This document shows, one piece after another, positions 16,339 through 24,158 of a stretch of DNA of 64,000 nt. Below the pieces are notes generated by a model. That model was not told where the DNA came from, ran no database searches, and saw only the letters and a list, made by a program, of their open reading frames with translations. This stretch comes from RGIG5612 sp045601405. Lineage in GTDB: Bacteria; Bacillota; Clostridia; Lachnospirales; Lachnospiraceae. A program made the translations under genes and the position numbers. The stretch is taken from assembly GCA_045601405.1 (NCBI GenBank), contig JAZRZO010000084.1, positions 12,743-76,742 of the forward strand, given 5' to 3'. Position 1 is the first letter of the stretch, and every line of letters begins with the position of its first letter.

Positions 16339-17697
16339 ATGAGAAAAAAAGGTTTTTTAATACTGCTGCTATCTATGCTCATCCTTATTTCTTTTGGGTG
16401 CGGAAAAATCGTGGAAGAGGTCCCCACTGTAGAAAAAGAGAAAGTCACAGTAAAAAGCAATAGCGGGCTGACCGGAGATTGCAATATTACAGAGGCGCAT
16501 GAATTCAGTGAGGGGCTTGCGTGGATCGAGTTTGAGAATAAAGGGATAACATATACAGGTTGTATAAACGATAGTGGAGATTTAGAGTTCTTTTATGAAG
16601 GGAAATTCATTACTCAACCGTTTGAAAATGACTACTCATCGCTGAGAAGTAATTCGGATTCCTGGGTCTATATCGTAAATAATACCGGAGATATTGTAGG
16701 TTCTTACTTTTATTCAGACGGCAGTGCCGGCAGTGGTATACGTGCCTGGGGCGGCGGCTTTGTCCTGATACAGGAGTATGATTCGGGAGGATTTGAAGAT
16801 GAGTCATCTTACCGTTATAGCATTCAGGATATAAATGGAAAGGAGATTGATTATATTACTAATGAGAATAATGAACATACTGATATGTATATCCAATATA
16901 TGGGGGAAGGTGTTTTTAAATTGTCCAAATGGGATCAATCGTATGTTGCATATTTTATTTCCGAGGCTGATAAATACTATGAACCGGATAGCGTAGATTT
17001 AGAATTCAAGGCAGCTGACGGGTATATTATTATTGACTATTATGAGGGGGTTTCGGAAGATGAGGTGCATGTAGTTACCGCAAATACAAAGACAGGAGAA
17101 ATAATCAATGCGACTGTTCCAAAAGAATGCCGCGAAACGCCGGAAGGAAAGCAAAGGGATATTTTTGTTATCGGATCATCAAAAGGGGAGATTCTTTTGA
17201 AAAGTTGTGATCAGGATATGAGCCATACGAATAACGATGAGTTGGTAGATATCATATATTTTACATATGATATCAATAATGATGAATTTAAAGTATATAA
17301 CGGAAAATACGCTGACGTAGTACATGTTGAACATGCAATTGGTCTTTCAGAATTTCATTGTATCTATGATGGGGTATTCGCGATCAACGTTGATGGAAAA
17401 GATGGTAAACGATATATCTCGTTGATCAATACAGATATGCAGGAAGTTTGCGAACCATTCCGTGGAGAGGCCTTTTCTATTGAAGGAGGAGTGTTGACAG
17501 AGCATGACATTTTTTCTCTTTCATATAATGCTATTTACGATCTGCAAGGCAACTTGATATCAAGTTATTTCCCTTCTAAACCCAAGTGCTTTGGAGAGGG
17601 CTTAATGGTAATGGATGATCAGTATTATAAATATAATGGAGAGGTAGCATTTAGTAGTATTGATTATTCTAAGGGCAGAAAAATAGAAATTGAATGA
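16339..17697 (+). CDS. Large lipoprotein with WG-repeat-like beta domain
   Basis: 452 residues. A signal peptide with lipobox ISFGC (Cys21) leads to a low-charge linker and a beta-rich region. Two phrases resemble WG beta repeats: FSEGLAWIEF ... GCINDSGDLEF near residue 55-85 and FGEGLMVMD near 420. The repeats are weak, so the assignment is tentative. It is the last gene of the zinc-ribbon array and would be displayed on the outer membrane face, possibly as a ligand or protease-partner domain (inference). Confidence 0.72.
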   Translation: MRKKGFLILLLSMLILISFGCGKIVEEVPTVEKEKVTVKSNSGLTGDCNITEAHEFSEGLAWIEFENKGITYTGCINDSGDLEFFYEGKFITQPFENDYSSLRSNSDSWVYIVNNTGDIVGSYFYSDGSAGSGIRAWGGGFVLIQEYDSGGFEDESSYRYSIQDINGKEIDYITNENNEHTDMYIQYMGEGVFKLSKWDQSYVAYFISEADKYYEPDSVDLEFKAADGYIIIDYYEGVSEDEVHVVTANTKTGEIINATVPKECRETPEGKQRDIFVIGSSKGEILLKSCDQDMSHTNNDELVDIIYFTYDINNDEFKVYNGKYADVVHVEHAIGLSEFHCIYDGVFAINVDGKDGKRYISLINTDMQEVCEPFRGEAFSIEGGVLTEHDIFSLSYNAIYDLQGNLISSYFPSKPKCFGEGLMVMDDQYYKYNGEVAFSSIDYSKGRKIEIE

Positions 17698-17828
17698 TAA
17701 GCAGAAGTGATATGCATGGAATCATATTTCACAATACTTTTCCTTAGCCCCATTCACTGGTTCTTACATCTAAAACCTGATATAATATCCAAACTGTCAC
17801 TCTGATAACAGTAAATACATCGGCACAA

Positions 17829-17850
17829 AAAGCGGATGATGTTCCGCTTT
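17829..17850 (+). terminator. Hairpin after the zinc-ribbon array
   Basis: AAAGCGGA and TCCGCTTT (8-bp stem, 6-base loop). Only TTT follows on the plus strand, while five A precede it, so it would work better for minus-strand transcripts; it may act in both directions. It is the only hairpin seen between the array and the next genes. Confidence 0.4.
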
Positions 17851-17880
17851 GCTTGAGGATAATAGACTGGAGTTGCCTAA

Positions 17881-18051
17881 ATGTATAAAAAATGGTATCG
17901 CCTTAACGGAGAAAAGGAACCGGACGGTTTCAGAAATCTTATCACAGGTATCATAGACACCTCACAGCTGCGCAAAGCCGCGCGGGACAGAGGCATATCA
18001 GTAACTGCGTTTTTGTCAGCGGTCATGATAGAGTGCATCATAAATATATAA
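17881..18051 (+). pseudogene. Remnant of a condensation-superfamily acyltransferase
   Basis: 56 residues from ATG 17881 with GACTGGAG upstream. The second half (LRKAARDRGISVTAFLSAVM) closely recalls the internal segment of alcohol acetyltransferase/condensation-domain proteins that precedes the helix before their catalytic region. The family is normally about 400 residues, so this would be a leftover of two joined pieces. The likeness is from memory and not tested by search. Confidence 0.35.
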
Positions 18052-18092
18052 AATGGAGAGAAAAAAGAAGTAGGAAAAAAACGGTTGATGTG

Positions 18093-18341
18093 ATGATATG
18101 CATATTTAAGTATGTAAAAAAACGCCGTCTTTTTACGCTTGGAGTATTCTTTCTTGTTTTAGGCGCGTTTATCATATTGATAGAGTTTTTAGAGAGCATT
18201 ACCTTCAATAGTAAAATGTTTAACTGGAGTCAGTTTCCGTTTGCCGGACTTGCGGCCATCGGGATACTGCTTCTTCTGATAGGCACGTTCCGCCCTCGAG
18301 AAATTCTTTTTCTTTTGAATGAAATATATTATTTTTATTAA
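18093..18341 (+). CDS. Small two-helix membrane protein
   Basis: 82 residues from ATG 18093 (earlier in-frame starts overlap the preceding remnant). The protein has a basic start (KYVKKRRL), helix near 15-38 (FTLGVFFLVLGAFIILIEFL) and helix near 52-72. No domain is recognised. The ribosome site is weak (GGTTGATGTG), so expression is uncertain. Confidence 0.5.
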   Translation: MICIFKYVKKRRLFTLGVFFLVLGAFIILIEFLESITFNSKMFNWSQFPFAGLAAIGILLLLIGTFRPREILFLLNEIYYFY

Positions 18342-18362
18342 TGTCTGCAGGAGGGAACGATC

Positions 18363-18467
18363 ATGTGTGAGTTTGAAGCTGTTTGTATCTATGAAGATTG
18401 TGATGAATGTGACAAGGATCACCCGGAGAACTGCACAGTATATCTGGAACTATTAGACGAATGTTGA
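18363..18467 (+). CDS. 34-residue acidic Cys-rich microprotein
   Basis: An excellent AGGAGGG site lies 7 nt before ATG 18363. The protein has six Cys in 34 residues (positions 2, 8, 13, 16, 24, 34), one His, and a net strongly negative charge; DCDECDKDH is a compact CxxC-type motif. No signal peptide, so it is cytoplasmic. Cys density and the adjacent zinc uptake operon suggest metal binding, but no family is recognised. It is well below usual gene-calling length. Confidence 0.55.
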   Translation: MCEFEAVCIYEDCDECDKDHPENCTVYLELLDEC

Positions 18468-18478
18468 ACTATAGACTT

Positions 18479-18550
18479 CCCGGCACCATCCCGTCTCGTT
18501 GCATATATATCTCCGGACGACACTTGCCGGGTTAGTTCGATATATATGCA
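18479..18550. repeat. Nested inverted repeats between convergent genes
   Basis: Perfect 12-base arms TGCATATATATC (18500-18511) and GATATATATGCA (18539-18550), and a second pair CCCGGCA (18479-18485) / TGCCGGG (18525-18531) that interleaves with the first. No U-run follows on either strand, so it is not a standard terminator. It could fold as an alternative-pairing RNA or be a protein site. The pairs cross each other and are mutually exclusive unless a pseudoknot forms. Confidence 0.5.
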
Positions 18551-18586
18551 TTGTGGCCGGATGAGGGGCATACCGGAAGCAGTCTG

Positions 18587-19582
18587 CTACTGTATAGCCT
18601 GACTGAGTATATTCAGGTTTTTCTCCATGATCGACAGGTAAGACGCGCCATCCTCAACATCCTTAGCGTTTGTTGACTGCATGGAATCCAAGGTCAGGAT
18701 CTTCTGATCCTTTGTTTTGGTATTATCGCGGATAGTTTCCGCGATCTTATGGTCTGAACCATCTATAGTCATGATCGCCGGAAGAGACAGTTCGTCAACC
18801 TTATTCGCAAGAAATACTATAGTTTCAAAGCTGGCCTCAGTTTCAGCAGAGCAGCCGACGAAGGCAGCATAGTAATCAAGGCCATAGTCATCCGTGAGAT
18901 AACGGAAGGGGAAGCGGTCTCCGAAAAGAAGAGTCTTAAATGACGCAGCCGCAACCGCAGCCTCATATTCAGCATTAAGAGCGGCAAGCGAGCTCTTATA
19001 TACATCGGTATTAGCCTGATAGCTTTCAGCATTACCGGCGTCGACCGTCGAGAGTCCGTCGCGTATCACATCGACCAGGAAAAGAGCATTCCGCAGAGAC
19101 AGCCACACATGCTCGTCATATTCAGGATCTTCCTCTGTGCCGTCATCCTCACCTTCCTCATCTTCAGCCTCCATGCCCTCGATCAGCTCCTCAACCTTAG
19201 CTTCGTCTCCAAGCGCCTCCAGCAGATTGATGACCACCATATCCTTATTGGTAGCCTCGGCAAGAGCGTCTTTCGCCCATTCATCAGACTCGCCGCCGAC
19301 ATAAATAAAAAGGTCACAGGACGCTATCTTCATGATATCGTCGGCAGTAGGCTGATAGCTGTGGAGGTCCACGCTGTTGTCAAGCAGTATGGTTACATCA
19401 GCATCAGACCGGTCTTCACCCAGGATATTGTTCACCCAGTCATATATCGGGAAAATAGTTGTAACTATCTGCAGACCGTCCTTGTTGTCCGTGCCGCTGC
19501 CTGAGCCTTTGGGAGAACCGCAGGCGGAAAGCCCGCAGACTATAAAAATAACAGCAATAAGAACAGATAAATATTTTTTCAC
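18587..19582 (-). CDS. znuA: ZnuA/AdcA-type zinc ABC-transporter lipoprotein
   Basis: 331 residues from GTG 19582, after GGGGG at 8-nt spacing. The lipobox GLSACG anchors it to the outer membrane face. The TroA fold shows metal His in DLHSYQPT, a second His in YDEHVWLS, and a GDRFPFRYLTDDYGL segment where many relatives have a His; that ligand is Arg here. The loop before DEHVWL is very acidic (EAEDEEGEDDGTEED) instead of His-rich. It delivers Zn (possibly Mn) to an ABC importer whose membrane and ATPase genes are not in the window. It lies directly downstream of a Fur-family gene, so it is probably zinc-repressed. Confidence 0.88.
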   Translation of the reverse strand: MKKYLSVLIAVIFIVCGLSACGSPKGSGSGTDNKDGLQIVTTIFPIYDWVNNILGEDRSDADVTILLDNSVDLHSYQPTADDIMKIASCDLFIYVGGESDEWAKDALAEATNKDMVVINLLEALGDEAKVEELIEGMEAEDEEGEDDGTEEDPEYDEHVWLSLRNALFLVDVIRDGLSTVDAGNAESYQANTDVYKSSLAALNAEYEAAVAAASFKTLLFGDRFPFRYLTDDYGLDYYAAFVGCSAETEASFETIVFLANKVDELSLPAIMTIDGSDHKIAETIRDNTKTKDQKILTLDSMQSTNAKDVEDGASYLSIMEKNLNILSQAIQ

Positions 19583-19608
19583 AATAAAAACCCCCGTTAA
19601 TTTAAGAA

Positions 19609-20025
19609 TTACCTGATGCATTGGTCGCAAAGGCCGTAAAAAACCGTTCTCATGGGATTGAGCTTGAATCTGTGGTCTTCGTACAGATGAGCCTGTATTT
19701 CATTCAGTTCGTCGCAATGCAGGTGGATGAGCTGTCCGCATTTTTCGCATTTGCAGTGAAAGCAGTGCTCCGGATCCTTATGACTCTCAGCTTCCACATA
19801 TTCAAAACAGGCGGGGCTGTTGCCGTCTATAATGTATTTATTGATGATGCCGTCATCAACAAGGCTTTCCAACTGACGATAAACAGTGGACAGACCGATA
19901 GACGCGCCGTGCTTTTTTAAATGTTCGCAGGCATCAGCCGCGGTAACATGCTCGCCGGGCAGGGCTTTGAGATATTTAAGAAGCAGCTCGCGCTGTTTCG
20001 TGTTGTACTTAGACCGGGTGCTCAT
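19609..20025 (-). CDS. zur: Fur-family metalloregulator, probably Zur
   Basis: 138 residues, ATG 20025 with GGAGGCAAGATA upstream. Winged-helix residues 1-85 (QRELLLKYLK; STVYRQLESLVDDG) and a metal-binding C-terminal half: HCFHCKCEKCG and CDQC supply the structural CxxC pairs, with HLHCDEL nearby. Only 26 nt separate its stop from the znuA start, so the two are one operon. In the family Zur represses zinc uptake genes when zinc is plentiful; Fur or PerR identity cannot be fully excluded from sequence, but the zinc-lipoprotein partner favours Zur. Confidence 0.85.
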   Translation of the reverse strand: MSTRSKYNTKQRELLLKYLKALPGEHVTAADACEHLKKHGASIGLSTVYRQLESLVDDGIINKYIIDGNSPACFEYVEAESHKDPEHCFHCKCEKCGQLIHLHCDELNEIQAHLYEDHRFKLNPMRTVFYGLCDQCIR

Positions 20026-20063
20026 TATCTTGCCTCCATTCCTGAATATGAGAACTGTTCCCG

Positions 20064-20092
20064 ATTATAGAGCAGAGCTGAGAGTATGTCAA
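20064..20092 (-). promoter_or_regulatory. Strong promoter of zur-znuA
   Basis: A textbook sigma-A site on the minus strand: TTGACA (20092-20087), 17-base spacer, TATAAT (20069-20064). It drives zur then znuA. No classical Zur box could be identified with confidence nearby; an imperfect GAGAAC/GTTCCC dyad lies just downstream of the -10. Confidence 0.85.
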
Positions 20093-20159
20093 CTACCGTG
20101 ATCAACATTCGGCGGACGGGAAAAACAAACAGAGAACAAACCGAAAAGGGGCTATTTCC

Positions 20160-20188
20160 TTGCATAATATATCGGGAAAGTATATATT
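20160..20188 (+). promoter_or_regulatory. Promoter of the first polysaccharide operon
   Basis: TTGCAT at 20160-20165, 17-base spacer, TATATT at 20183-20188. The surrounding AT-rich stretch contains alternative -10 elements (TATAAT at 20189-20194 gives a longer spacer). Leader of about 125 nt before capE holds no obvious riboswitch or terminator. Confidence 0.5.
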
Positions 20189-20318
20189 ATATAATCAACT
20201 TGTCATCAGACAGCAGTTATTATGAAGGCATGCGCATAACCCGTATCACCGGCAAAAACGGCGTAGTTTGTAACGGCTGCAGATAATAAAAAAAGAAACA
20301 CAGGTCAGGAGAAAAACA

Positions 20319-21383
20319 ATGAGGATATCTGACGAATTCAATGGAAAAACACTGGTTATCACCGGGGGGACCGGGTCATTCGGATCAACCGTATTAAAGC
20401 ATTTCATAACCTCGGATATAGGGGAGATACGCATAATATCCAGAGACGAAAAAAAACAGGACAGCATGAGGCATGCCATTCAGGCACAGTATCCGCAGCA
20501 TGCGGAGAAGGTGCAATTCTATGTGGGTGATGTCAGAAACATCGACTCAGTCAGAGATGTAATGTTTGGCGCGGACTATGTTTTCCATGCCGCCGCGCTG
20601 AAGGAAGTGCCGTCCTGCGAATTTTTTCCGATGGAAGCGGTAAGAACTAATATAGAAGGAACCGACAATGTTATCACGGCAGCAGTTGAGAGCACCGTAA
20701 AAAGAGTAGTCTTTCTCTCCACAGATAAAGCCGCATATCCCATAAACACTATGGGGATGACAAAAGCTGTGGCAGAGAAGATAGTTGCGGCAAGAGCGCA
20801 GAAGGCATATGAGCGCGGGGGGACCGTTTTATCCTGCACGCGTTACGGCAACGTAATGTGTTCAAGAGGCTCGGTAATACCGCTTTTCATAGATCAGATA
20901 AAACATGGGGATCCGATCACGATCACAGACCCGGAGATGACAAGGTTCCTGATGAACCTGGACGAGGCAGTTGACCTCGTAGCGTTTGCCTTTGAAAATG
21001 CGGAGCCCGGCGACCTTTTCATCCAGAAAGCAGACGCAAGCACCATAGGCGACCTTGCGGACGGCGTGATGAAGATATTCGGCAATACAGAGAAAAAGAT
21101 CATAGGCTCAAGGCACGGGGAAAAGCTGTTTGAGACCCTGATGACAAGGGAAGAAAGACTCCGCGCTACCGATATGGGGCATTACTTCAGGATCGCGCCG
21201 GATGGCAGAGGCTTAAATTACGATAAATTCTATGTTGAGGGCACTGTTATGACCCAAAGCGATGAGGCTTATACAAGTCATAACACAAACCGCCTGGATG
21301 TGGATGGCGTAGTCGAAAAGATAATGACAACAGACTATGTCCGGGAAGAAATAGAGGGTCGCCCTCACACAGTGGAGGCATAA
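20319..21383 (+). CDS. capE: UDP-GlcNAc inverting 4,6-dehydratase/5-epimerase
   Basis: 354 residues. Rossmann motif TGGTGSFG at 16-23, LSTDKAAYPINTMGMTK active-site region with the Met-x3-Lys arrangement of CapE-type short-chain dehydratases, and the RYGNVMCSRGS phrase. It converts UDP-GlcNAc to UDP-2-acetamido-2,6-dideoxy-L-arabino-hexulose, the entry to UDP-L-FucNAc-type sugars. CAGGAGAAAAACA precedes the ATG. It begins a nearly gapless operon and pairs with CapF at 37140. Confidence 0.9.
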   Translation: MRISDEFNGKTLVITGGTGSFGSTVLKHFITSDIGEIRIISRDEKKQDSMRHAIQAQYPQHAEKVQFYVGDVRNIDSVRDVMFGADYVFHAAALKEVPSCEFFPMEAVRTNIEGTDNVITAAVESTVKRVVFLSTDKAAYPINTMGMTKAVAEKIVAARAQKAYERGGTVLSCTRYGNVMCSRGSVIPLFIDQIKHGDPITITDPEMTRFLMNLDEAVDLVAFAFENAEPGDLFIQKADASTIGDLADGVMKIFGNTEKKIIGSRHGEKLFETLMTREERLRATDMGHYFRIAPDGRGLNYDKFYVEGTVMTQSDEAYTSHNTNRLDVDGVVEKIMTTDYVREEIEGRPHTVEA

Positions 21384-21540
21384 AAAAGGCGCTGCAGCTG
21401 ACTGTTGCCTTGTCACATCAGGAAAAAGCGCTCGGAAACAGAGCTTTGTCAGAGAATAGCTTCAGAAAAGAAGCTGTTCATGGCGAAGCTGTATTTTTTT
21501 ACGCTGACAAAGGTTTTGCAATAGACAAACGGAGAAGGCA

Positions 21541-22752
21541 GTGGAAAAGGTTGCGATCATAAATACCTATTATGAGTATGGCAGCACGGGAACGCTGACA
21601 AAACAGCTTTTTAAATACGGCAATGCCAATGGGTATGAGCCGTTTGTTTTTTTTGGCCGGGGAGCAAAGCCGGAGAACGATCATATAATAAGGATAGATG
21701 GCAGGGCGGAGATATATATCCACAAGCTGCTCACGCTGCTTACAGGGTATCAGGGATATTTTTCAAACTCAGCAACACAAAAGCTCATAGCAAAATTAAA
21801 ACAGCAGGATATAAAAAAGGCAATCCTCTTAAACCTTCACGGCTATTATCTGAATGAGAGGAAACTGCTGGAGTATCTTAGGGATAATAATATCAGGACA
21901 GCCTACGTTACTCCGGACGAATATGCGGGGCTTGGGCGGTGTTGCTTCAGCAAGGGCTGCGACCGGTATAAGACTCGGTGCGGAAAATGTCCGCAGCTTA
22001 ATGACTACCCCAAAAGTCCGGTTTTTGACCGCTCACAGGCAATATTCGATATGAAAAAGGAAGCGTATTCAGGCTTCGATACAATGACACTGCTGGGCCC
22101 GGAAAGCAATCTGGAGATATTTCGGGAATCAGTTCTGGTAAAGGATAAATCCATGAGGCGAGTTTCATGGGGTGTTGACCTTGCTCTGTATAAAAATGAA
22201 ACAGACGATACCCTGTACGATAAATACAATATTCCAAGAGACAAGGTCATCATCATAACAGTTGCAAGGTATTCAGATCCGCGCAAGCTGATGCGGGAGA
22301 ACTTTTTTGATCTGGCAAAAAGTCTTGAAAACACAGGATATCATTTTATTAATGTTGGATATGACGGAAATCTTGCACCTGATGAACTTCCCAAAAACAT
22401 TACAACAATAGGATATACAGATGACCAGCGGGAGCTGGCCCGGCTGTACTCACTGTCAGATCTTTATCTGGTGACCAGCACCACGGAGACTATGCCGATA
22501 TCAGCGCTTATTTCATTTGCCTGCGAAACGCCGGTATGCTGCTTTTATTCAAGCGGATTGAAATATCTTGCGGACAGAAGCAGTCCGGCGATCAGATATG
22601 TTGATGAGATAAGCAGGGATGCTCTCACGGATGCCATTAGAAAGACCGGAAAGAAGACCACAGAGACGATGAAGGCCTGCCGGGCGCTGGCGGCCGGTGA
22701 GTACTCAATAGAAGCCTTCAACAAAAAAGTATATGAAGCTATAGAAGGGTAA
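21541..22752 (+). CDS. Glycosyltransferase, GT4-like
   Basis: 403 residues from GTG 21541 with GGAGAAGGCA upstream. Two Rossmann-like halves; the C-terminal half has VARYSDPRKL, NITTIGYTDD and the STTETMPISALISFA donor-binding segment (E-x7-E variant). A Cys cluster in the middle (RCCFSKGCDRY ... CGKC) is typical of one Wbn/Wbj-like subfamily and may bind a metal. It should transfer a sugar to a lipid-linked oligosaccharide on the inner face. Two bases separate it from the next gene. Confidence 0.85.
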   Translation: MEKVAIINTYYEYGSTGTLTKQLFKYGNANGYEPFVFFGRGAKPENDHIIRIDGRAEIYIHKLLTLLTGYQGYFSNSATQKLIAKLKQQDIKKAILLNLHGYYLNERKLLEYLRDNNIRTAYVTPDEYAGLGRCCFSKGCDRYKTRCGKCPQLNDYPKSPVFDRSQAIFDMKKEAYSGFDTMTLLGPESNLEIFRESVLVKDKSMRRVSWGVDLALYKNETDDTLYDKYNIPRDKVIIITVARYSDPRKLMRENFFDLAKSLENTGYHFINVGYDGNLAPDELPKNITTIGYTDDQRELARLYSLSDLYLVTSTTETMPISALISFACETPVCCFYSSGLKYLADRSSPAIRYVDEISRDALTDAIRKTGKKTTETMKACRALAAGEYSIEAFNKKVYEAIEG

Positions 22753-22753
22753 A

Positions 22754-24148
22754 ATGAAAAAGGAATTATTAAAAGCGATAATAGACTCGTGGCATAACGA
22801 GGAAGGAAATGTAAATACCACCCGGGAAATACTTGAGTGGATAAAAGAGCTTAATGAAACGACCTTCGTTGATATAAAGGAAAGCAGTATTAACGACAGC
22901 ACATTCTGGTTCTATGACGATTATGAAGGAGAGGTGCTTAACAGGAAAAGAAGCTTCTTTTCGATAAAAGGGATGCGCCTCTTTGAAGACGGTGTGTTCA
23001 AAAGCGAACAGCCGGTGATAATACAGCCGGAGATAGGCTACCTTGGCATAATCTGCAGGATGATAGACGGAGTTCTTAATTTTCTCATGCAGGCAAAGAT
23101 AGAACCCGGTAATGTAAATTGTGTGCAGATATCTCCCACTCTTCAGGCAACAAAGAGTAATTTCACAAGAACACACGGGGGCAGACTTCCTGCATATTTT
23201 GAACTCTTCGAGCATTCAGAGCGTTTTGGGGTGATATACGACCAGATACAGTCGGAGCAGGCCTCAAGATTTTATAAAAAACGCAACCGCAATATGATAA
23301 TGATAGTGGAGGAGGACATTGAGATCCATCCCGCCTTCCGCTGGATGAGCCTTGGTCAGATAAAAAAACTGATGGAGGTTGATAACCTGGTAAATATGGA
23401 CACCAGAACAGTTTTATCAGGCATACCGCTGATAGCGCGGGATCTTGACAAAGACGAAAAACAGGAGATCAGACGGATGTTCAATGATAAGCCGCTGTTT
23501 GATTCAATATTTAACGCGGACCCGATGGAAGAAGCGGTGCAGGTATTCCGGCTTCTGAACAACTATAAAATGTTTAAGGATATTAGGCTCACGGAGCTGC
23601 CGCTGGGACAGCTCTCAGACTGGCAGGTGGATGAGTACGGCATCACGTGCAGGAAAAAAGCAGACTTCATGGTCCGGTTCTACGATATAGAAATCTCCGG
23701 CAGGGAGGTGCGCAACTGGTCACAGCCTTTGCTGAAGGCGGCCGGAAGGGCTACCTTCGGTCTGCTTACAAGAGTCTTAAACGGCAGGCGTGAGTATCTT
23801 GTAAGACTTAAACCGGAGGCAGGTTCCTTTGATAAGGTGGAAATAGGCCCCGTAGTGCAGTGGGAATCCACACATGATCCCTGCAGTGATAATGCGGCGG
23901 AGAGACTCTTCCGGAAAAAATACGGTGATAAGAGAAATATCATGATAGATGCAGTCTTGTCCGAAGAAGGTGGAAGGTTTTATCACGAGGAGAACAACAA
24001 CGTGATAATAGAAGTATCTCAGGATGAGCTGAAGGAGCTCCCGCCCGATCATATCTGGGTAAGCTATGCCGCACTGAATTATCTTGTGCAGTACAATAAC
24101 TGCCTGAATATACAGCTGAGAAATCTGTTGTCACTGGTGAAGATGTGA
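22754..24148 (+). CDS. NDP-hexose 2,3-dehydratase
   Basis: 464 residues made of two homologous halves of about 200 residues (NDP-hexose 2,3-dehydratase fold). Diagnostic phrases: FFSIKGMRL, QPEIGYLGII, FLMQAKIEPGNVNCVQISPT, then the second-half counterpart LVRLKPEAGSFDKVEIGPV. The reaction starts 2-deoxygenation of a dTDP-4-keto-6-deoxyhexose, as in EvaA and TylX3. The paired 3-ketoreductase is the very next gene. The family is best known from antibiotic deoxysugar clusters. RmlA and RmlB, needed for its substrate, are not in the window. Confidence 0.88.
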   Translation: MKKELLKAIIDSWHNEEGNVNTTREILEWIKELNETTFVDIKESSINDSTFWFYDDYEGEVLNRKRSFFSIKGMRLFEDGVFKSEQPVIIQPEIGYLGIICRMIDGVLNFLMQAKIEPGNVNCVQISPTLQATKSNFTRTHGGRLPAYFELFEHSERFGVIYDQIQSEQASRFYKKRNRNMIMIVEEDIEIHPAFRWMSLGQIKKLMEVDNLVNMDTRTVLSGIPLIARDLDKDEKQEIRRMFNDKPLFDSIFNADPMEEAVQVFRLLNNYKMFKDIRLTELPLGQLSDWQVDEYGITCRKKADFMVRFYDIEISGREVRNWSQPLLKAAGRATFGLLTRVLNGRREYLVRLKPEAGSFDKVEIGPVVQWESTHDPCSDNAAERLFRKKYGDKRNIMIDAVLSEEGGRFYHEENNNVIIEVSQDELKELPPDHIWVSYAALNYLVQYNNCLNIQLRNLLSLVKM

Positions 24149-24158
24149 GGAGCATATA

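Noticed and set aside
18479..18550. Convergent terminator
   Set aside because: No U-run follows the stem on either strand.
21384..21540. Hidden gene between capE and the glycosyltransferase
   Set aside because: No frame with start, ribosome site and coding character was found; it seems to be plain intergenic DNA.
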